64,000 bases of DNA from CBDCFL01 sp965216135 (GCA_965216135.1 CBDCFL010000018.1:62001-126000); one strand, 5' to 3'. Positions 1 to 8,608 are shown, counted from the first letter of the stretch. Notes: generated from the sequence alone by a model not told the origin. Numbers and translations are program-made.

Positions 1-149
1 CGGCGGCAATTCTCTCGCGACAGCGAATGCGGCTGGCGGCCAAACACCCCGAGCACAGCAGCCCAGCTAGGTCCGAACGAGCGCACCAGAGCAACAAAAC
101 CAACGCCCGCACCAATTTCCTTCCAAAGGAAATTGACAAAATTCTTCAA
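1..149 (-). CDS. possible partial hypothetical protein, runs off left edge
   Basis: On the minus strand a frame opens with a TTG at 149, preceded by a purine-rich AAAGGGAG stretch, and stays open to the window edge (about 49 codons). It reads as a short basic segment followed by a hydrophobic stretch of about 20 residues, like a small membrane protein. I do not recognise it. The rest of the first 361 bases (150-361) shows no gene I can support; it precedes the 3' end of an IS1595 transposase and probably contains that element's end, but I could not find a matching inverted repeat. Confidence 0.25.
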   Translation of the reverse strand, partial: MKNFVNFLWKEIGAGVGFVALVRSFGPSWAAVLGVFGRQPHSLSRENCR

Positions 150-361
150 AGGGCTTCTCCCTTTGCTTCCGGTCACACCAGATGTTGATCGGCCTTCTAC
201 GTTCCAGGCACGGTTCCTGGACCGTGCCGGGCGATGTGCGGGAGCTTTTGGGCTTGGGGAAGTTGGTTTCGAGTGCTGTCAGGCAGGCTGGAGGGCCGGC
301 ACTCGGCCCTGATTGAGGTGGATCGGAGGGCGGGCGGTGGCTGGCGCCCGGCCTGCCGGGA

Positions 362-1300
362 TCAGCCGCGTTGTCCGACGATGTCGCGGTAGTCGGCGGG
401 TCGGAGGCGCGTGCCGATGCCGAGCAGGGTGTCGAAGGCCGTTGCGGTGTGGCGGCGGCGGTTCCAGCGGAACACGAACTCGTCGAGATAGCGGCGCAGA
501 TGGGCGCGGCGCAGGCCATGGAAGGTTCCGAGCGCCCAGCGCTTCAGGTTCGAGAACACACGATGGATCCACGTCAGCACGAGATGGGCGAGCGTTGCAC
601 CGACGACCTTGGGCTGGTGGTCGTGGTCGGGCAGGCCGCAATAACCGCTCCAGCCATCGGTGATTACCCGCGCGCCCGGCGCCGAGGTCCCGGCAACGAA
701 GGCATGAAGGCTGCGCGCGGAGAAATCCCCGATCGGCGCCAGCCGGATGCGACGTGGCTCGCCCTCGGGCGATAGCTCGACCGCGCCGGCAATGCGCATC
801 TTGCCTTGCGGGCTGCGACCTTGCCCGCCTGCGGTCGGGTCTTTTACGGTGCGGAACGGTAGGGTGGCCTCATCGATCTCGACCAGGTCCTCAAGCAGGC
901 TGCGATCCGGATCGACCATGGCACGGCGCAGCTTGTGTAGCAGGAGCCAGGCACTCTTGTAACTGCCGAGCCCGAGCTGGGCCTGGAGTTGCAGGGCGGA
1001 GATACCGTTCGAGTGGCTGGTCACGATGTGAACGGCCATGAACCAGGTCTTCAGGGGCAAGTGGCTGCGGTGCATGATCGTGCCTGCGGTCACCGAAGTC
1101 TCCTTCCCGCAGGCCGCACATTCCCAGCTCGCCCGGCGACGCTTCAGTCCCCAGCCCCTGTCATGGCCGCAGGCGGGGCAGACGAAGCCGTCGGGCCAGC
1201 GCTTGGCTGCGAGATGCCGGGCGCAGGAGGCTTCATCGGGAAAGCGCGCCTCGAAGGCGGCGCGGGACATCGGGCGGTCGTATTTCCAGCGGCTGGGCAT
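362..1300 (-). CDS. IS1595-family (ISXO2-like) transposase, copy 1
   Basis: A 312-residue DDE transposase. The N-terminus holds a zinc ribbon with two CxxC knuckles (CPACG and CAACG at about residues 41-66), followed by the ISXO2-like domain with acidic residues in DEAT, ITDGWSG and a C-terminal FSNLKRW...FVFRWNRR segment typical of the family. ATG at 1300 gives the usual length for IS1595 proteins. It is unlike the second IS1595 protein at 22.5 kb in detail, so the two are different elements. The element ends were not identified. It lies just upstream of the MAPEG gene and may have replaced its promoter. Confidence 0.85.
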   Translation of the reverse strand: MPSRWKYDRPMSRAAFEARFPDEASCARHLAAKRWPDGFVCPACGHDRGWGLKRRRASWECAACGKETSVTAGTIMHRSHLPLKTWFMAVHIVTSHSNGISALQLQAQLGLGSYKSAWLLLHKLRRAMVDPDRSLLEDLVEIDEATLPFRTVKDPTAGGQGRSPQGKMRIAGAVELSPEGEPRRIRLAPIGDFSARSLHAFVAGTSAPGARVITDGWSGYCGLPDHDHQPKVVGATLAHLVLTWIHRVFSNLKRWALGTFHGLRRAHLRRYLDEFVFRWNRRRHTATAFDTLLGIGTRLRPADYRDIVGQRG

Positions 1301-1437
1301 GACAGAACATTAGGCGAACATCCTGCCGATGGCAACCGCAAACCCAACATGTCGTCAAACCGGGGTCAGAGGGATAAGCCTCTTCTTCAAAAGAATTTTC
1401 TGTGGTCCACGCGCGGATCAATTCGCGCCACTGCGAG

Positions 1438-1836
1438 GTGCCCCATGCTTCCCAATTCCCCCTCTACGCCGGCCTTCTGGCCCTGCTTTTCCTCTGGCTC
1501 AGCTTGCAAGTCGTGGCTGGGCGGCGGTTGCACAAAGTTTCGGTCGGCGATGGCAACGACAAGGATATGCGCAAACGAATGCGGGTTCAGGCCAATTGGG
1601 CCGAATATGCCCCAATTGCGATCATCCTTTTGGTGATGGCTGAGCTGCAGGGCTTTCCGCCGTGGTTGATCCATATCCATGGCACGCCTCTGGTCATTGG
1701 CCGCGTCCTGCACGCCTGGGGCCTGGGCAGCACACCGCAGATCGTCTGGGCGCGTCAGGCGGGTATGTATCTGACTGTGGCTGCGATCGCCTCGCTGGCG
1801 CTGCTGAATATCTGGTGCGCTCTCTTCTGGGTCTGA
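1438..1836 (+). CDS. MAPEG family membrane protein
   Basis: About 132 residues with four predicted membrane segments. The central motif RVQANWAEYAPIAIIL, then H-x-x-G-x-x-L-x-x-GR-x-LHAWG, is diagnostic of MAPEG (membrane-associated eicosanoid/glutathione metabolism) proteins, inner-membrane glutathione-dependent transferases or peroxidases; the bacterial substrate is unknown. The frame is open from a GTG at 1402, but family members start close to the first helix, so GTG at 1438 is preferred; there is no good ribosome binding site for either. An IS1595 element lies immediately upstream, so the native 5' end or promoter may be lost. It ends 5 bases before the start of the interrupted terC gene. 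Confidence 0.75.
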   Translation: MPHASQFPLYAGLLALLFLWLSLQVVAGRRLHKVSVGDGNDKDMRKRMRVQANWAEYAPIAIILLVMAELQGFPPWLIHIHGTPLVIGRVLHAWGLGSTPQIVWARQAGMYLTVAAIASLALLNIWCALFWV

Positions 1837-1923
1837 TACGATGATCGAACTTCTCGCCGATCCCGCCGTCTGGGCGTCTTTTGTCACCCTGACGATCCTC
1901 GAGATTGTCCTGGGCGTTGATAA

Positions 1924-3088
1924 TACCAACGGTCATTGATCAGAACCCATGCGCCCATTTGCGCATGCCGAGGGACATGATCTTCCATGGTTGGTCGATG
2001 AGGTTGTTCCAGGCTTGGCAGCACAGCGCGACGATGTCTTCGTAGGATTTGAAGATCCGGTTCGACAACCAGTTGTCGCGCATGAATTGCCAGACATTCT
2101 CCACCGGGTTCAACTCGGGCGATCGTGGCGGCAGCGCCAGGACGGTGATGTTGTCGGGGATCGCCAGCTTGGGCGTCAAGTGCCAACCGGCCTGATCGAC
2201 GATCAGCACCGCATGGGCGCCGGGATCGACGGCGGCACTGATCTCGATGAGGTGCGCCGCCATGGCGTCGGTGTCGCACCAGGGCATGACCAGCCCGGTG
2301 CCTTTCCCCTTCGCGGGACAGATCGCGCCGAAGATATAGGCCCATTCGGTGCGCTGGTCGCGGGGCGCCCGCGGGCGCGTGCCACGTCTGGCCCATCGGC
2401 GTGTGAGCTTATTCTTCTGGCCGATGCGGGCTTCATCTTGCCACCACAGCTCTATCTCGACGCCTTTCGGGAGCCTCGCCCGGATTTTCGCCAGTTCGGC
2501 GGGGAAGTTTTTTTTAAAAGCCTCGACGGCCAGCTCGTTTTGCGCGTAGTGGCGCGGCCGCGCCGAGATCTTGGCGAAGCCGAGCGCCTTCAACTCGCGC
2601 CCGACCGTGGTCTCGTCGAGCGAGATGGCGAACGTCTCCAAGAGCCACCGCGCCAGGTCCTTGCGCCGCCAGCGCACGACGCCGTCCACCGCCGGGACCG
2701 GGCCGGCCTCAACAACCTCCGCCAGTGCGCGGCGGTGATCGGCGTTGAGCTTCGAGGGTGCGCCCGGTGACTTCCCATCGACCAGCCCGTCCGGTCCGCG
2801 GGCGTTGAAGCGCAGCACCCAGTCGCGAATGATCTGCAGACCGACGCCGCCGATCCGCGACGCATCCGTCCTGCTGCCACCATCGTAGACCTCGGCCAAC
2901 GCCAGCAGACGACGGCTCTGGGTCGCGTCCCTGGTCCTCTTCGCGAGGCGCCGCAGTGAGACGCTGTCAAAATCGTTCCGTAAGTCGATAGGCGCTGCCA
3001 TGGCGAACCTCATTGGTTCACCACATTGAGTCAGAGATCGGACCGCTTGGGAATCCCCAACGTGAGTCAGGCATTCCGCTCGGTGGTA
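1924..3088 (-). mobile_element. IS630-family element, copy 1
   Basis: A 1,165-bp element with ends TACCAACGG and a CCGxTGGTA-like right end (CGGTGGTA), flanked by TAA at 1921-1923 and 3089-3091. It carries one full-length transposase and sits inside terC. Only about half its sequence resembles the other IS630 copies in the window, so it is a distinct subtype. Confidence 0.85.
1940..3001 (-). CDS. IS630-family transposase (copy 1)
   Basis: A 353-residue transposase: N-terminal Tc3/IS630 helix-turn-helix (about residues 10-120) and a C-terminal DDE domain with the acidic residues in WWQDEARIGQ, LIVDQAGWH and the ELNPVENVW signature. The ATG at 3001 gives MAAPIDLR, matching the usual start; the frame is open further upstream into terC but that is coincidental. 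A run of eight A residues (minus strand, about 2508-2515) encodes FKKN in frame, so no frameshift is needed here, in contrast to copy 2. Confidence 0.9.
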   Translation of the reverse strand: MAAPIDLRNDFDSVSLRRLAKRTRDATQSRRLLALAEVYDGGSRTDASRIGGVGLQIIRDWVLRFNARGPDGLVDGKSPGAPSKLNADHRRALAEVVEAGPVPAVDGVVRWRRKDLARWLLETFAISLDETTVGRELKALGFAKISARPRHYAQNELAVEAFKKNFPAELAKIRARLPKGVEIELWWQDEARIGQKNKLTRRWARRGTRPRAPRDQRTEWAYIFGAICPAKGKGTGLVMPWCDTDAMAAHLIEISAAVDPGAHAVLIVDQAGWHLTPKLAIPDNITVLALPPRSPELNPVENVWQFMRDNWLSNRIFKSYEDIVALCCQAWNNLIDQPWKIMSLGMRKWAHGF

Positions 3089-3721
3089 TAACGTCATATT
3101 TATCTCAATCGCCGCTAACCGGCTGCCGGAAAGCCAGCGCCGGATGGGGCGCAATATCGGCCTGCTCGGCGCGCTTGGCCTGCGCATCGCGCTTCTGACC
3201 TCGATCGTCTGGATCGCCTCGCTCACCGCGCCGGTTTTCGCGCTTTTCGGGCAGGATTTTTCCTGGCGCGACCTGATCCTTCTGGCTGGCGGGCTGTTCC
3301 TCTTGTGGAAAGCCTCCAGCGAGATATTCGATGAGGTCGAGGGTAGCGACCAAGCCACACAAACCGGGCGCTCCACTTTCGTTGCCGTCATCTTCCAGAT
3401 CATGGTGCTCGATCTGGTGTTTTCGTTCGACTCGGTGATCACCGCCGTCGGCATTGCTGATCATCTGGAAGTCATGATCGCCGCAATTGTCGTCGCCATC
3501 GCGGTAATGATGGTAGCCGCCGAGCCCATTGCCGGTTTCGTCAATACCCACCCGTCAACCAAAATGCTGGCGCTGGCGTTTCTGGTGATGATCGGCGCAG
3601 CCCTGGTCGCTGACGGCTTCGGCGTGCATTTCGAACGTGGGTTCATCTATGCGGCGATGGTCTTTGCCGGTGCGGTTGAGGCGCTGAACCTGCTCAGATC
3701 CCGGCGGCGGAGACCCGCAAA

Positions 3722-4525
3722 ATGATCAAAATCCTCACCATCGCCGACCCGCATCTGACCCGCCCCGGCAAGACCATCATCGGGCTCGACCCGGCCCGGC
3801 GCCTGCAAAACGTGCTGGCTCGTGCGGCACGCGACCATGACGATGCCGACCGGCTGATCATCCTCGGCGATCTGGCCCATTGGGGCGGGCCACTGGAATA
3901 TGCCGCGCTCAAATCCTGTCTCGCCGGCGCGCCCTGGCCGGTGCATTACATGATCGGCAATCACGACAACCGCGAGATGTTTCAAGCTGCCTTTCCGGAT
4001 GCCGCCAAAACCGCCCATGGCCACGTGCAAGAGGTCATTGATCTGCCCGGCTGGCGGCTGATTACGCTGGACAGCCATGATGAGACCTACAGCGCGCCGG
4101 CAGCCAGCGGCATCCTGTGCGGCGACCGCATGGCCTGGCTAAAGGCGGCCCGGCAGGGCGCGGGCGATCGGCGCGTGGTGATCTTCATCCACCATCCCCC
4201 GGTGCGCACCTTTTTCGGCGGGATGGACCGCATCGGCCTGCGCAACGGCGCGGAGCTGCTGGCGCTGTTGGCGGAATATCCGGCCGTAGTGCAGATTATC
4301 GGCGGCCATATCCACCGCACCATATCGGGCACCGCGGGCGGGCTGGCGTTTACGGTGTTGAAAAGCACTTGCCACCAGATCCCGCTGGAACTGGGCGACA
4401 GCTCGCAAAAGGCGGCCACCGACGAGCCACCCGCCTTCGGTATCCTGTTGCTGCACGCAGACGGAATTACGGTGCATTCTGAGGACGTGTTTGACGCCGA
4501 CGCGCCCGCCCAAGCGCGCGCATAA
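3722..4525 (+). CDS. CpdA-like metallophosphoesterase (class III phosphodiesterase)
   Basis: A 267-residue calcineurin-like phosphoesterase. The metal-binding motifs are all present: D9-x-H11, GD50 in the LGDLAHWGG segment, GNHD (79-82), H157/H158 in FIHHPP, and GHIH (195-198). This order is typical of class III cyclic nucleotide phosphodiesterases (CpdA, GlpQ-like Rv0805 group), which hydrolyse cAMP or other phosphodiesters with Fe/Mn in the cytoplasm. The ATG overlaps the terC stop by four bases, so the gene was probably translated in an operon with terC; the IS in terC may reduce its expression. The true substrate cannot be told from sequence. Confidence 0.85.
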   Translation: MIKILTIADPHLTRPGKTIIGLDPARRLQNVLARAARDHDDADRLIILGDLAHWGGPLEYAALKSCLAGAPWPVHYMIGNHDNREMFQAAFPDAAKTAHGHVQEVIDLPGWRLITLDSHDETYSAPAASGILCGDRMAWLKAARQGAGDRRVVIFIHHPPVRTFFGGMDRIGLRNGAELLALLAEYPAVVQIIGGHIHRTISGTAGGLAFTVLKSTCHQIPLELGDSSQKAATDEPPAFGILLLHADGITVHSEDVFDADAPAQARA

Positions 4526-4598
4526 ACACCGGATACGGCGGATTTTTCCCTTGCGGGCGGCAAGCGGAATGTCTAATTCACCCCTCACCCAAATGGAC

Positions 4599-4673
4599 GC
4601 GGGCGTAGCTCAGGGGTAGAGCATTACCTTGCCAAGGTAAGGGTCGAGAGTTCGAATCTCTTCGCCCGCTCCA
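4599..4673 (+). tRNA. tRNA-Gly (GCC)
   Basis: A 75-base cloverleaf with encoded CCA. The acceptor arms GCGGGCG and CGCCCGC pair perfectly, the anticodon stem closes a loop with GCC at its centre, and the T arm contains GTTCGAATC. It stands alone between the phosphodiesterase and the convergent TPR gene. Confidence 0.95.
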
Positions 4674-4720
4674 ATGGACCAGGCTGCCGGATCAGGCACC
4701 GGAAACGGGCAGCCCGCCCC

Positions 4721-5269
4721 TCAAATCTCCTGCCCCTTCAGGATCGCCCGAATGGCCTCGGCGTTGTTGCGCGACCCAGTCATTTGTGGGCTGACCGCCA
4801 GCGCCGCCTCGAAGGCGGCCAGCGCGTTTTCCAGATCGTCAAGCCCGGCATAAACCAGCCCGCGCCCGGACAAGGCCCCGAAATGGCGCGGCTCGAGGTC
4901 CAGCGTCGCGGTGATGTCGTCCAGCGATTGCTCAAGATTGCCCATCAGGTAATGAAGCGTGGCGCGCCTGTTCCAGCCTTCGGCAAAATCCGGCGCGATG
5001 GCAACGATCCGGTCGAACGCCAACAGTGCGGCGTCATGATCGCCCACGCGCATCGCCTGGTTTCCCGCCAGCAACAGCGATGCCGCCGCAGAATCCGCGG
5101 TCTCAAACCAGATGCCCCAAATCTGGGCTTCTATCGGCGCCGCCTCACCCGCGCTCGCGGCAACCTGCAGGCGCGCAAACAGACCGTCCAGACGCGAGTC
5201 GGTCTGGTCACCCAATGCGGGCCCGCCGCCAAGGGCGAGCAACATCGAAAGGATCGCAAGCAGGCGCAT
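4721..5269 (-). CDS. exported TPR-repeat protein
   Basis: About 182 residues. The start at ATG 5269 gives a clear signal peptide (MRLLAILSMLLALGGG, cleavage after ALG); the frame is open further upstream, but an upstream start would bury this signal. Residues of about 60-165 form three to four tetratricopeptide repeats, with alternating helices such as HDAALLAFDRIVAIAPDFAEG and a consensus-like NLEQSLDDITATLDLEP. TPR proteins of this size act as periplasmic scaffolds; no partner is evident. Similar short TPR proteins are common in Rhodobacterales. The gene follows the PPR-repeat gene on the same strand with a 71-base gap. Confidence 0.75.
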   Translation of the reverse strand: MRLLAILSMLLALGGGPALGDQTDSRLDGLFARLQVAASAGEAAPIEAQIWGIWFETADSAAASLLLAGNQAMRVGDHDAALLAFDRIVAIAPDFAEGWNRRATLHYLMGNLEQSLDDITATLDLEPRHFGALSGRGLVYAGLDDLENALAAFEAALAVSPQMTGSRNNAEAIRAILKGQEI

Positions 5270-5340
5270 GGCCGATGGATACCGCAGATCGGGCGAAATG
5301 ACACGCCCCGCCCGCGCCCGTTGACGAAAACGTGCGCGCG

Positions 5341-6765
5341 TCATGCGCAGCGTTTCAGCAGGTCCTGAATATGCTTTCGCCGCTTGTGCGCGCTTTCAAA
5401 GCAGCGTTCCAGAGCAATGTTCAGGTGCCGCCTAGCCGGTTTGCAATCACCCTTTGCCGCTGCGGCAATGCCATAGGCATAATGCAGATTGGCCTCGTCA
5501 TTACCCGCCGCCAGCTCGGCGTCGAAATAAGCTTTGCAGGATTTGTAATCTTCGCGATAGAATTTCTGAGCGGCACCCACGTAAGGTGCCGAAAAGAGCA
5601 GCCGCAGGGCCTGATCGGCTTGCCCTGAATTTCGATACTGGTTGATCGGCGATTCCAGTGCTTCGGGACGACTGTATTGCCGCGCGTGATACTCAGCCAG
5701 CAGCTCGGCGGCAGGCAGATCAGCGACAGGAAACGAATAGACCGCCTTGTATGCACCCTGTCCGACAAAGTATTTCTTCGTCCGGCACCAATCTGAAAAT
5801 TCCAGTGCGGCGCCGAAATTTTCGCATTTCTTGATGCCCGTGATGACCGTTATCTCATTCGGCGGCACCTTGTTCTTCTTCATCTCGGCAAAGACATCGC
5901 GCACCTCGGCCTCGGTATCAAGGAAGGTCAGCAGCGTAGTGTAAGAGACTACATTCGGCGGCACCTTGTTCTTCTTCATCTCGGCAAAGACATCGCGCAC
6001 CTCGGCCTCGGTATCAAGGAACTTCAGCAGCGTGGTGTAGGAGAAAACATCCGGCGGCACATCGTTAGCCGCCATCTCGGCAAAGACTGCGCGGGCACCA
6101 TCAATGTCAGCTTGCGCGTAAATTCTGGCGTTGTAACTGATCCGGATCGGGTTGATGAACTTCTCGACAACTTCGGACGAAACACCATTGATCTTCGGAA
6201 TCTTGGAGTAATTCTCAAATGCCTGTTCGAAATCAAGCATTTGCAACCCGAGACTGCCAAGAAATGCTAGGGTCCCGGCCTCGTTGTCTGCCTTCTGCGT
6301 GAGATCTTTTTCTGAATACAGCCGGTCCTCGGTCTGAAACTTGAGGATTTTTGCACTCAGTTTGACCGCCTCTTCAAACTTTCCATCGTCTTTGGCCAGC
6401 TGAGCCTGTCTCTTCAGATCGCGAATGACTTCGGAATCTGCATTGCCCGACGGGCCATAATCAGCACTCGCCTGAATTGCCTGCGTAAGTTCCGTAAAAC
6501 TGACAACGCCAATACCGTGGACGTAATTCCGGTCTTCTTCCTTAACCTCCAGAGCCTTGAAATACTTGCCCAGCGTGTCGACGTTCGGTTTCCCCGCCGT
6601 TCCAGCCATCACCTTGCGGACTTCACTCGCGGACGCGTCACTCATCCCCAGCTTCACGGCTAGGCCCTCTGCCCTGAGGTCTTCAACGTCATCACTGATT
6701 CGCGTTGCCGCCATGTATTTGGACACGACCTGCCCGAACCTTTTGGCAATTTCCCCTGATCCCAC
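5341..6765 (-). CDS. pentatricopeptide-repeat (PPR)-like protein with N-terminal HTH-like region
   Basis: A 474-residue protein if translation starts at GTG 6765 (Shine-Dalgarno-like AAAGGGG 7 bases upstream); a TTG at 6858 would add 31 residues and overlap the divergent gene. Residues of about 30-80 resemble an XRE-type helix-turn-helix (SEVRKVMAG...NVDTLGKYFKALEV). Residues 208-335 are four back-to-back 32-residue repeats with the PPR signature (SYTTLL...VFAEMKKNKVPPN); repeats 2 and 3 are nearly identical, also in DNA. The C-terminal third is rich in TPR/Sel1-like helices. PPR proteins bind single-stranded RNA and are mostly eukaryotic. The repeats are shorter than the canonical 35 residues, so function is uncertain. 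The gene is divergent from a small heptad-repeat membrane peptide. Confidence 0.7.
   Translation of the reverse strand: MGSGEIAKRFGQVVSKYMAATRISDDVEDLRAEGLAVKLGMSDASASEVRKVMAGTAGKPNVDTLGKYFKALEVKEEDRNYVHGIGVVSFTELTQAIQASADYGPSGNADSEVIRDLKRQAQLAKDDGKFEEAVKLSAKILKFQTEDRLYSEKDLTQKADNEAGTLAFLGSLGLQMLDFEQAFENYSKIPKINGVSSEVVEKFINPIRISYNARIYAQADIDGARAVFAEMAANDVPPDVFSYTTLLKFLDTEAEVRDVFAEMKKNKVPPNVVSYTTLLTFLDTEAEVRDVFAEMKKNKVPPNEITVITGIKKCENFGAALEFSDWCRTKKYFVGQGAYKAVYSFPVADLPAAELLAEYHARQYSRPEALESPINQYRNSGQADQALRLLFSAPYVGAAQKFYREDYKSCKAYFDAELAAGNDEANLHYAYGIAAAAKGDCKPARRHLNIALERCFESAHKRRKHIQDLLKRCA
5861..6052. repeat. 96-bp tandem duplication inside the PPR gene
   Basis: Two 96-base units (5861-5956 and 5957-6052) are identical over roughly their first 64 bases and differ at a few positions after that. 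A third, more diverged unit follows from 6053. The period equals 32 codons, so the array expands or contracts the protein by whole PPR repeats without a frameshift. Confidence 0.9.
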
Positions 6766-6877
6766 CTGATCACCCCTTTCTACGCAGGGACGGGCTACCG
6801 CACCTTTTGGTAGATTATCTATGTCCTCACCCGAGGGCCCCAGCCGGTTGGTGTTCAATTGTCACAGGAGACTGGAC

Positions 6878-7072
6878 ATGCCTACACCAAAAGCAATCGC
6901 CTACCTCACGCTCGCCGCAGCCTATTTTTTGGCGAGCATACACGTCAATCACGAATTTATCAGCGCGATGATGGCCCTGGCCTATCTGGTTATCGCGATC
7001 AAATATCTGCGTAACGCGATCAAATATCTGGTCATCGCGATCAAATATCTGCGCGACGCGCTGACCAAATAG
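6878..7072 (+). CDS. small membrane peptide with C-terminal heptad repeats
   Basis: 64 residues, starting at ATG 6878 behind a strong CAGGAG ribosome site. Residues 7-20 and about 26-40 are hydrophobic (one or two membrane segments). From about residue 37 the chain is built of near-perfect seven-residue units: LVIAIKY, LRNAIKY, LVIAIKY, LRDALTK. At DNA level CGCGATCAAATATCTG recurs at 6994, 7015 and 7036, exactly 21 bases apart. The design suggests a short amphipathic or coiled-coil zipper on a membrane anchor. I recognise no family. It is divergent from the PPR-like gene with about 110 bases between starts, so the two probably share a control region. Confidence 0.6.
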   Translation: MPTPKAIAYLTLAAAYFLASIHVNHEFISAMMALAYLVIAIKYLRNAIKYLVIAIKYLRDALTK

Positions 7073-7315
7073 CGCAACCGCTGCACCGCCAGACCCCGGC
7101 CCCCGGTCCGCTGACATGGGGGTCTTTACCTTTTGGCAACCGATCACATCGCCCGCAGCATTAATCATGGGCCTGCTCTGCACTGCGCCTACGCATGTCA
7201 GACGCGTGACATATGCCGTTCATACCGGCAAATTCGCCCAAAACCCCTTGTTTACCTTTGATTCGTCGCCCCGGACCGCGCAGGCCCGAAACGACCCCAC
7301 CGCGCGTTGCCAACG

Positions 7316-8608
7316 TCAGTCTGGATAAACCGGAAACCGCGCGCAAAGGTGTCCAACCTCGGCCTTGACGCGCGCCTCAACGGTCGAATTGCCATCCGCG
7401 CCGTTCGCCGCCAGGCCATCGACGACCTCGACAATCCAGTCGCCGACCTGGCGGAACTCCGCCTCGCCAAAGCCGCGCGTCGTGGCGGCCGGCGAGCCCA
7501 GCCGTATGCCACTGGTAACAGTAGGTTTTTCGGGGTCAAACGGCACCCCGTTTTTGTTGCAGGTGATATGGGCACGCCCCAGCGCCTTTTCGGTGGCATT
7601 GCCCGTGACGCCCTTGGGCCGCAGGTCGACCAGCAAAACATGGGTGTCGGTGCCATGGGTCACCGTGTCCAGCCCGCCGCTGATCAGCTGATCGGAAAGC
7701 GCCTGGGCATTGGCTATAACACTTTGAATGTAGGTCTTAAATTCTGGCCTGAGCGCCTCGCCAAAGGCCACCGCCTTGGCGGCGATCACATGCATCAAAG
7801 GCCCGCCCTGAATGCCGGGAAAGATCGCGGAGTTCACTTTCTTTGCGATCGCCTCATCATTGGTCAGGATCATCCCGCCCCGCGGCCCGCGCAGGGTTTT
7901 GTGCGTCGTCGTGGTGGCGACATGGGCATGGGGAAACGGGTTGGGATGCTCGCCCGCCGCCACCAGCCCGGCGAAATGGGCCATATCGACATGCAGCCAG
8001 GCGCCAACCTGATCAGCGATCGCGCGCATGGCGGCAAAATCAATCACCCGCGGAATGGCCGATCCGCCGGCGATGATCAGTTTGGGTTTGTGCTCCTTGG
8101 CAAGCGCTTCGATCTGGTCGTAGTCGATCAGATTGTCCTGTCGGCGCACGCCATATTGTATTGCGTTGAACCACTTGCCCGACTGGTTGGGCGCTGCGCC
8201 GTGGGTCAGATGGCCGCCGGCATCGAGGCTCATGCCAAGAATGGTATCGCCGGGTTGCAGCAGCGCCTGCATCACCCCCTGGTTGGCCTGAGAACCAGAG
8301 TTTGGCTGCACATTGGCAAAGTCGCAGGCGAACAGCTCCTTGGCCCGGTCAATTGCTAAGTTCTCAGCAATATCAACGAATTGACATCCCCCATAATAGC
8401 GTCGCCCCGGATAGCCTTCGGCATATTTGTTGGTCATCACCGAACCCTGCGCTTCCAACACCGCGCGGCTGACGATATTCTCCGATGCGATCAGCTCGAT
8501 CTCATCGCGCTGGCGGCCAAGCTCGCCGGTGATCGCGCCGAATATCTCTGGATCGCGGCTCTCAAGGTCTTCGACAAAAAATCCGGCGTCGGGCGACAGA
8601 TCGGTCAT
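7316..8608 (-). CDS. glyA: serine hydroxymethyltransferase
   Basis: 430 residues, PLP-dependent. It converts glycine plus 5,10-methylene-THF to serine, the C1 entry step of the serine cycle. The PLP lysine is K237 in TTTTHKTLRGPRGG; other hallmarks are IASENIVS (40-47), the YAEGYPGRRYYGG segment (62-74) and the HVDMAH motif. ATG 8608 is chosen because it has an AAGGAG site; an upstream in-frame start would add six residues. It is the last gene of the minus-strand serine-cycle operon, 30 bases after ppc. Rhodobacterales normally carry another glyA elsewhere, so this copy is probably the methylotrophy-dedicated one (inference). Confidence 0.95.
   Translation of the reverse strand: MTDLSPDAGFFVEDLESRDPEIFGAITGELGRQRDEIELIASENIVSRAVLEAQGSVMTNKYAEGYPGRRYYGGCQFVDIAENLAIDRAKELFACDFANVQPNSGSQANQGVMQALLQPGDTILGMSLDAGGHLTHGAAPNQSGKWFNAIQYGVRRQDNLIDYDQIEALAKEHKPKLIIAGGSAIPRVIDFAAMRAIADQVGAWLHVDMAHFAGLVAAGEHPNPFPHAHVATTTTHKTLRGPRGGMILTNDEAIAKKVNSAIFPGIQGGPLMHVIAAKAVAFGEALRPEFKTYIQSVIANAQALSDQLISGGLDTVTHGTDTHVLLVDLRPKGVTGNATEKALGRAHITCNKNGVPFDPEKPTVTSGIRLGSPAATTRGFGEAEFRQVGDWIVEVVDGLAANGADGNSTVEARVKAEVGHLCARFPVYPD

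Larger units (their letters stand above)
1841..3725 (+). pseudogene. TerC family integral membrane protein, split by IS630
   Basis: A TerC/YkoY-type metal-handling membrane protein cut in two. The N-terminal part starts with ATG at 1841 and reads through a typical opening (...LTILEIVLGVDN) up to 1923. An IS630 element occupies 1924-3088. The frame resumes at 3089 with VIFISIAANRLPESQ, passes through the ORF visible from 3144, and ends at 3725. Deleting the element plus one copy of the 3-base TAA duplication restores GVDN-VIFIS without a frameshift, giving about 240 residues, the family's normal size. The acidic VDN motif in helix 1 and a second DSV motif are kept. The 3' part overlaps the phosphodiesterase start by four bases (ATGA). 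Confidence 0.9.

Noticed and set aside
1949..2770. Plus-strand frames opposite the IS630 transposases.
   Set aside because: They recur at every IS630 copy as mirror frames and lack start signals and domains.
5861..6052. The tandem 96-bp units as a CRISPR array.
   Set aside because: The units are contiguous, without spacers, in frame and encode PPR helices.
7307..8359. A 350-codon plus-strand frame opposite glyA.
   Set aside because: It is antisense to a fully conserved serine hydroxymethyltransferase and shows only low-complexity GC-driven composition.
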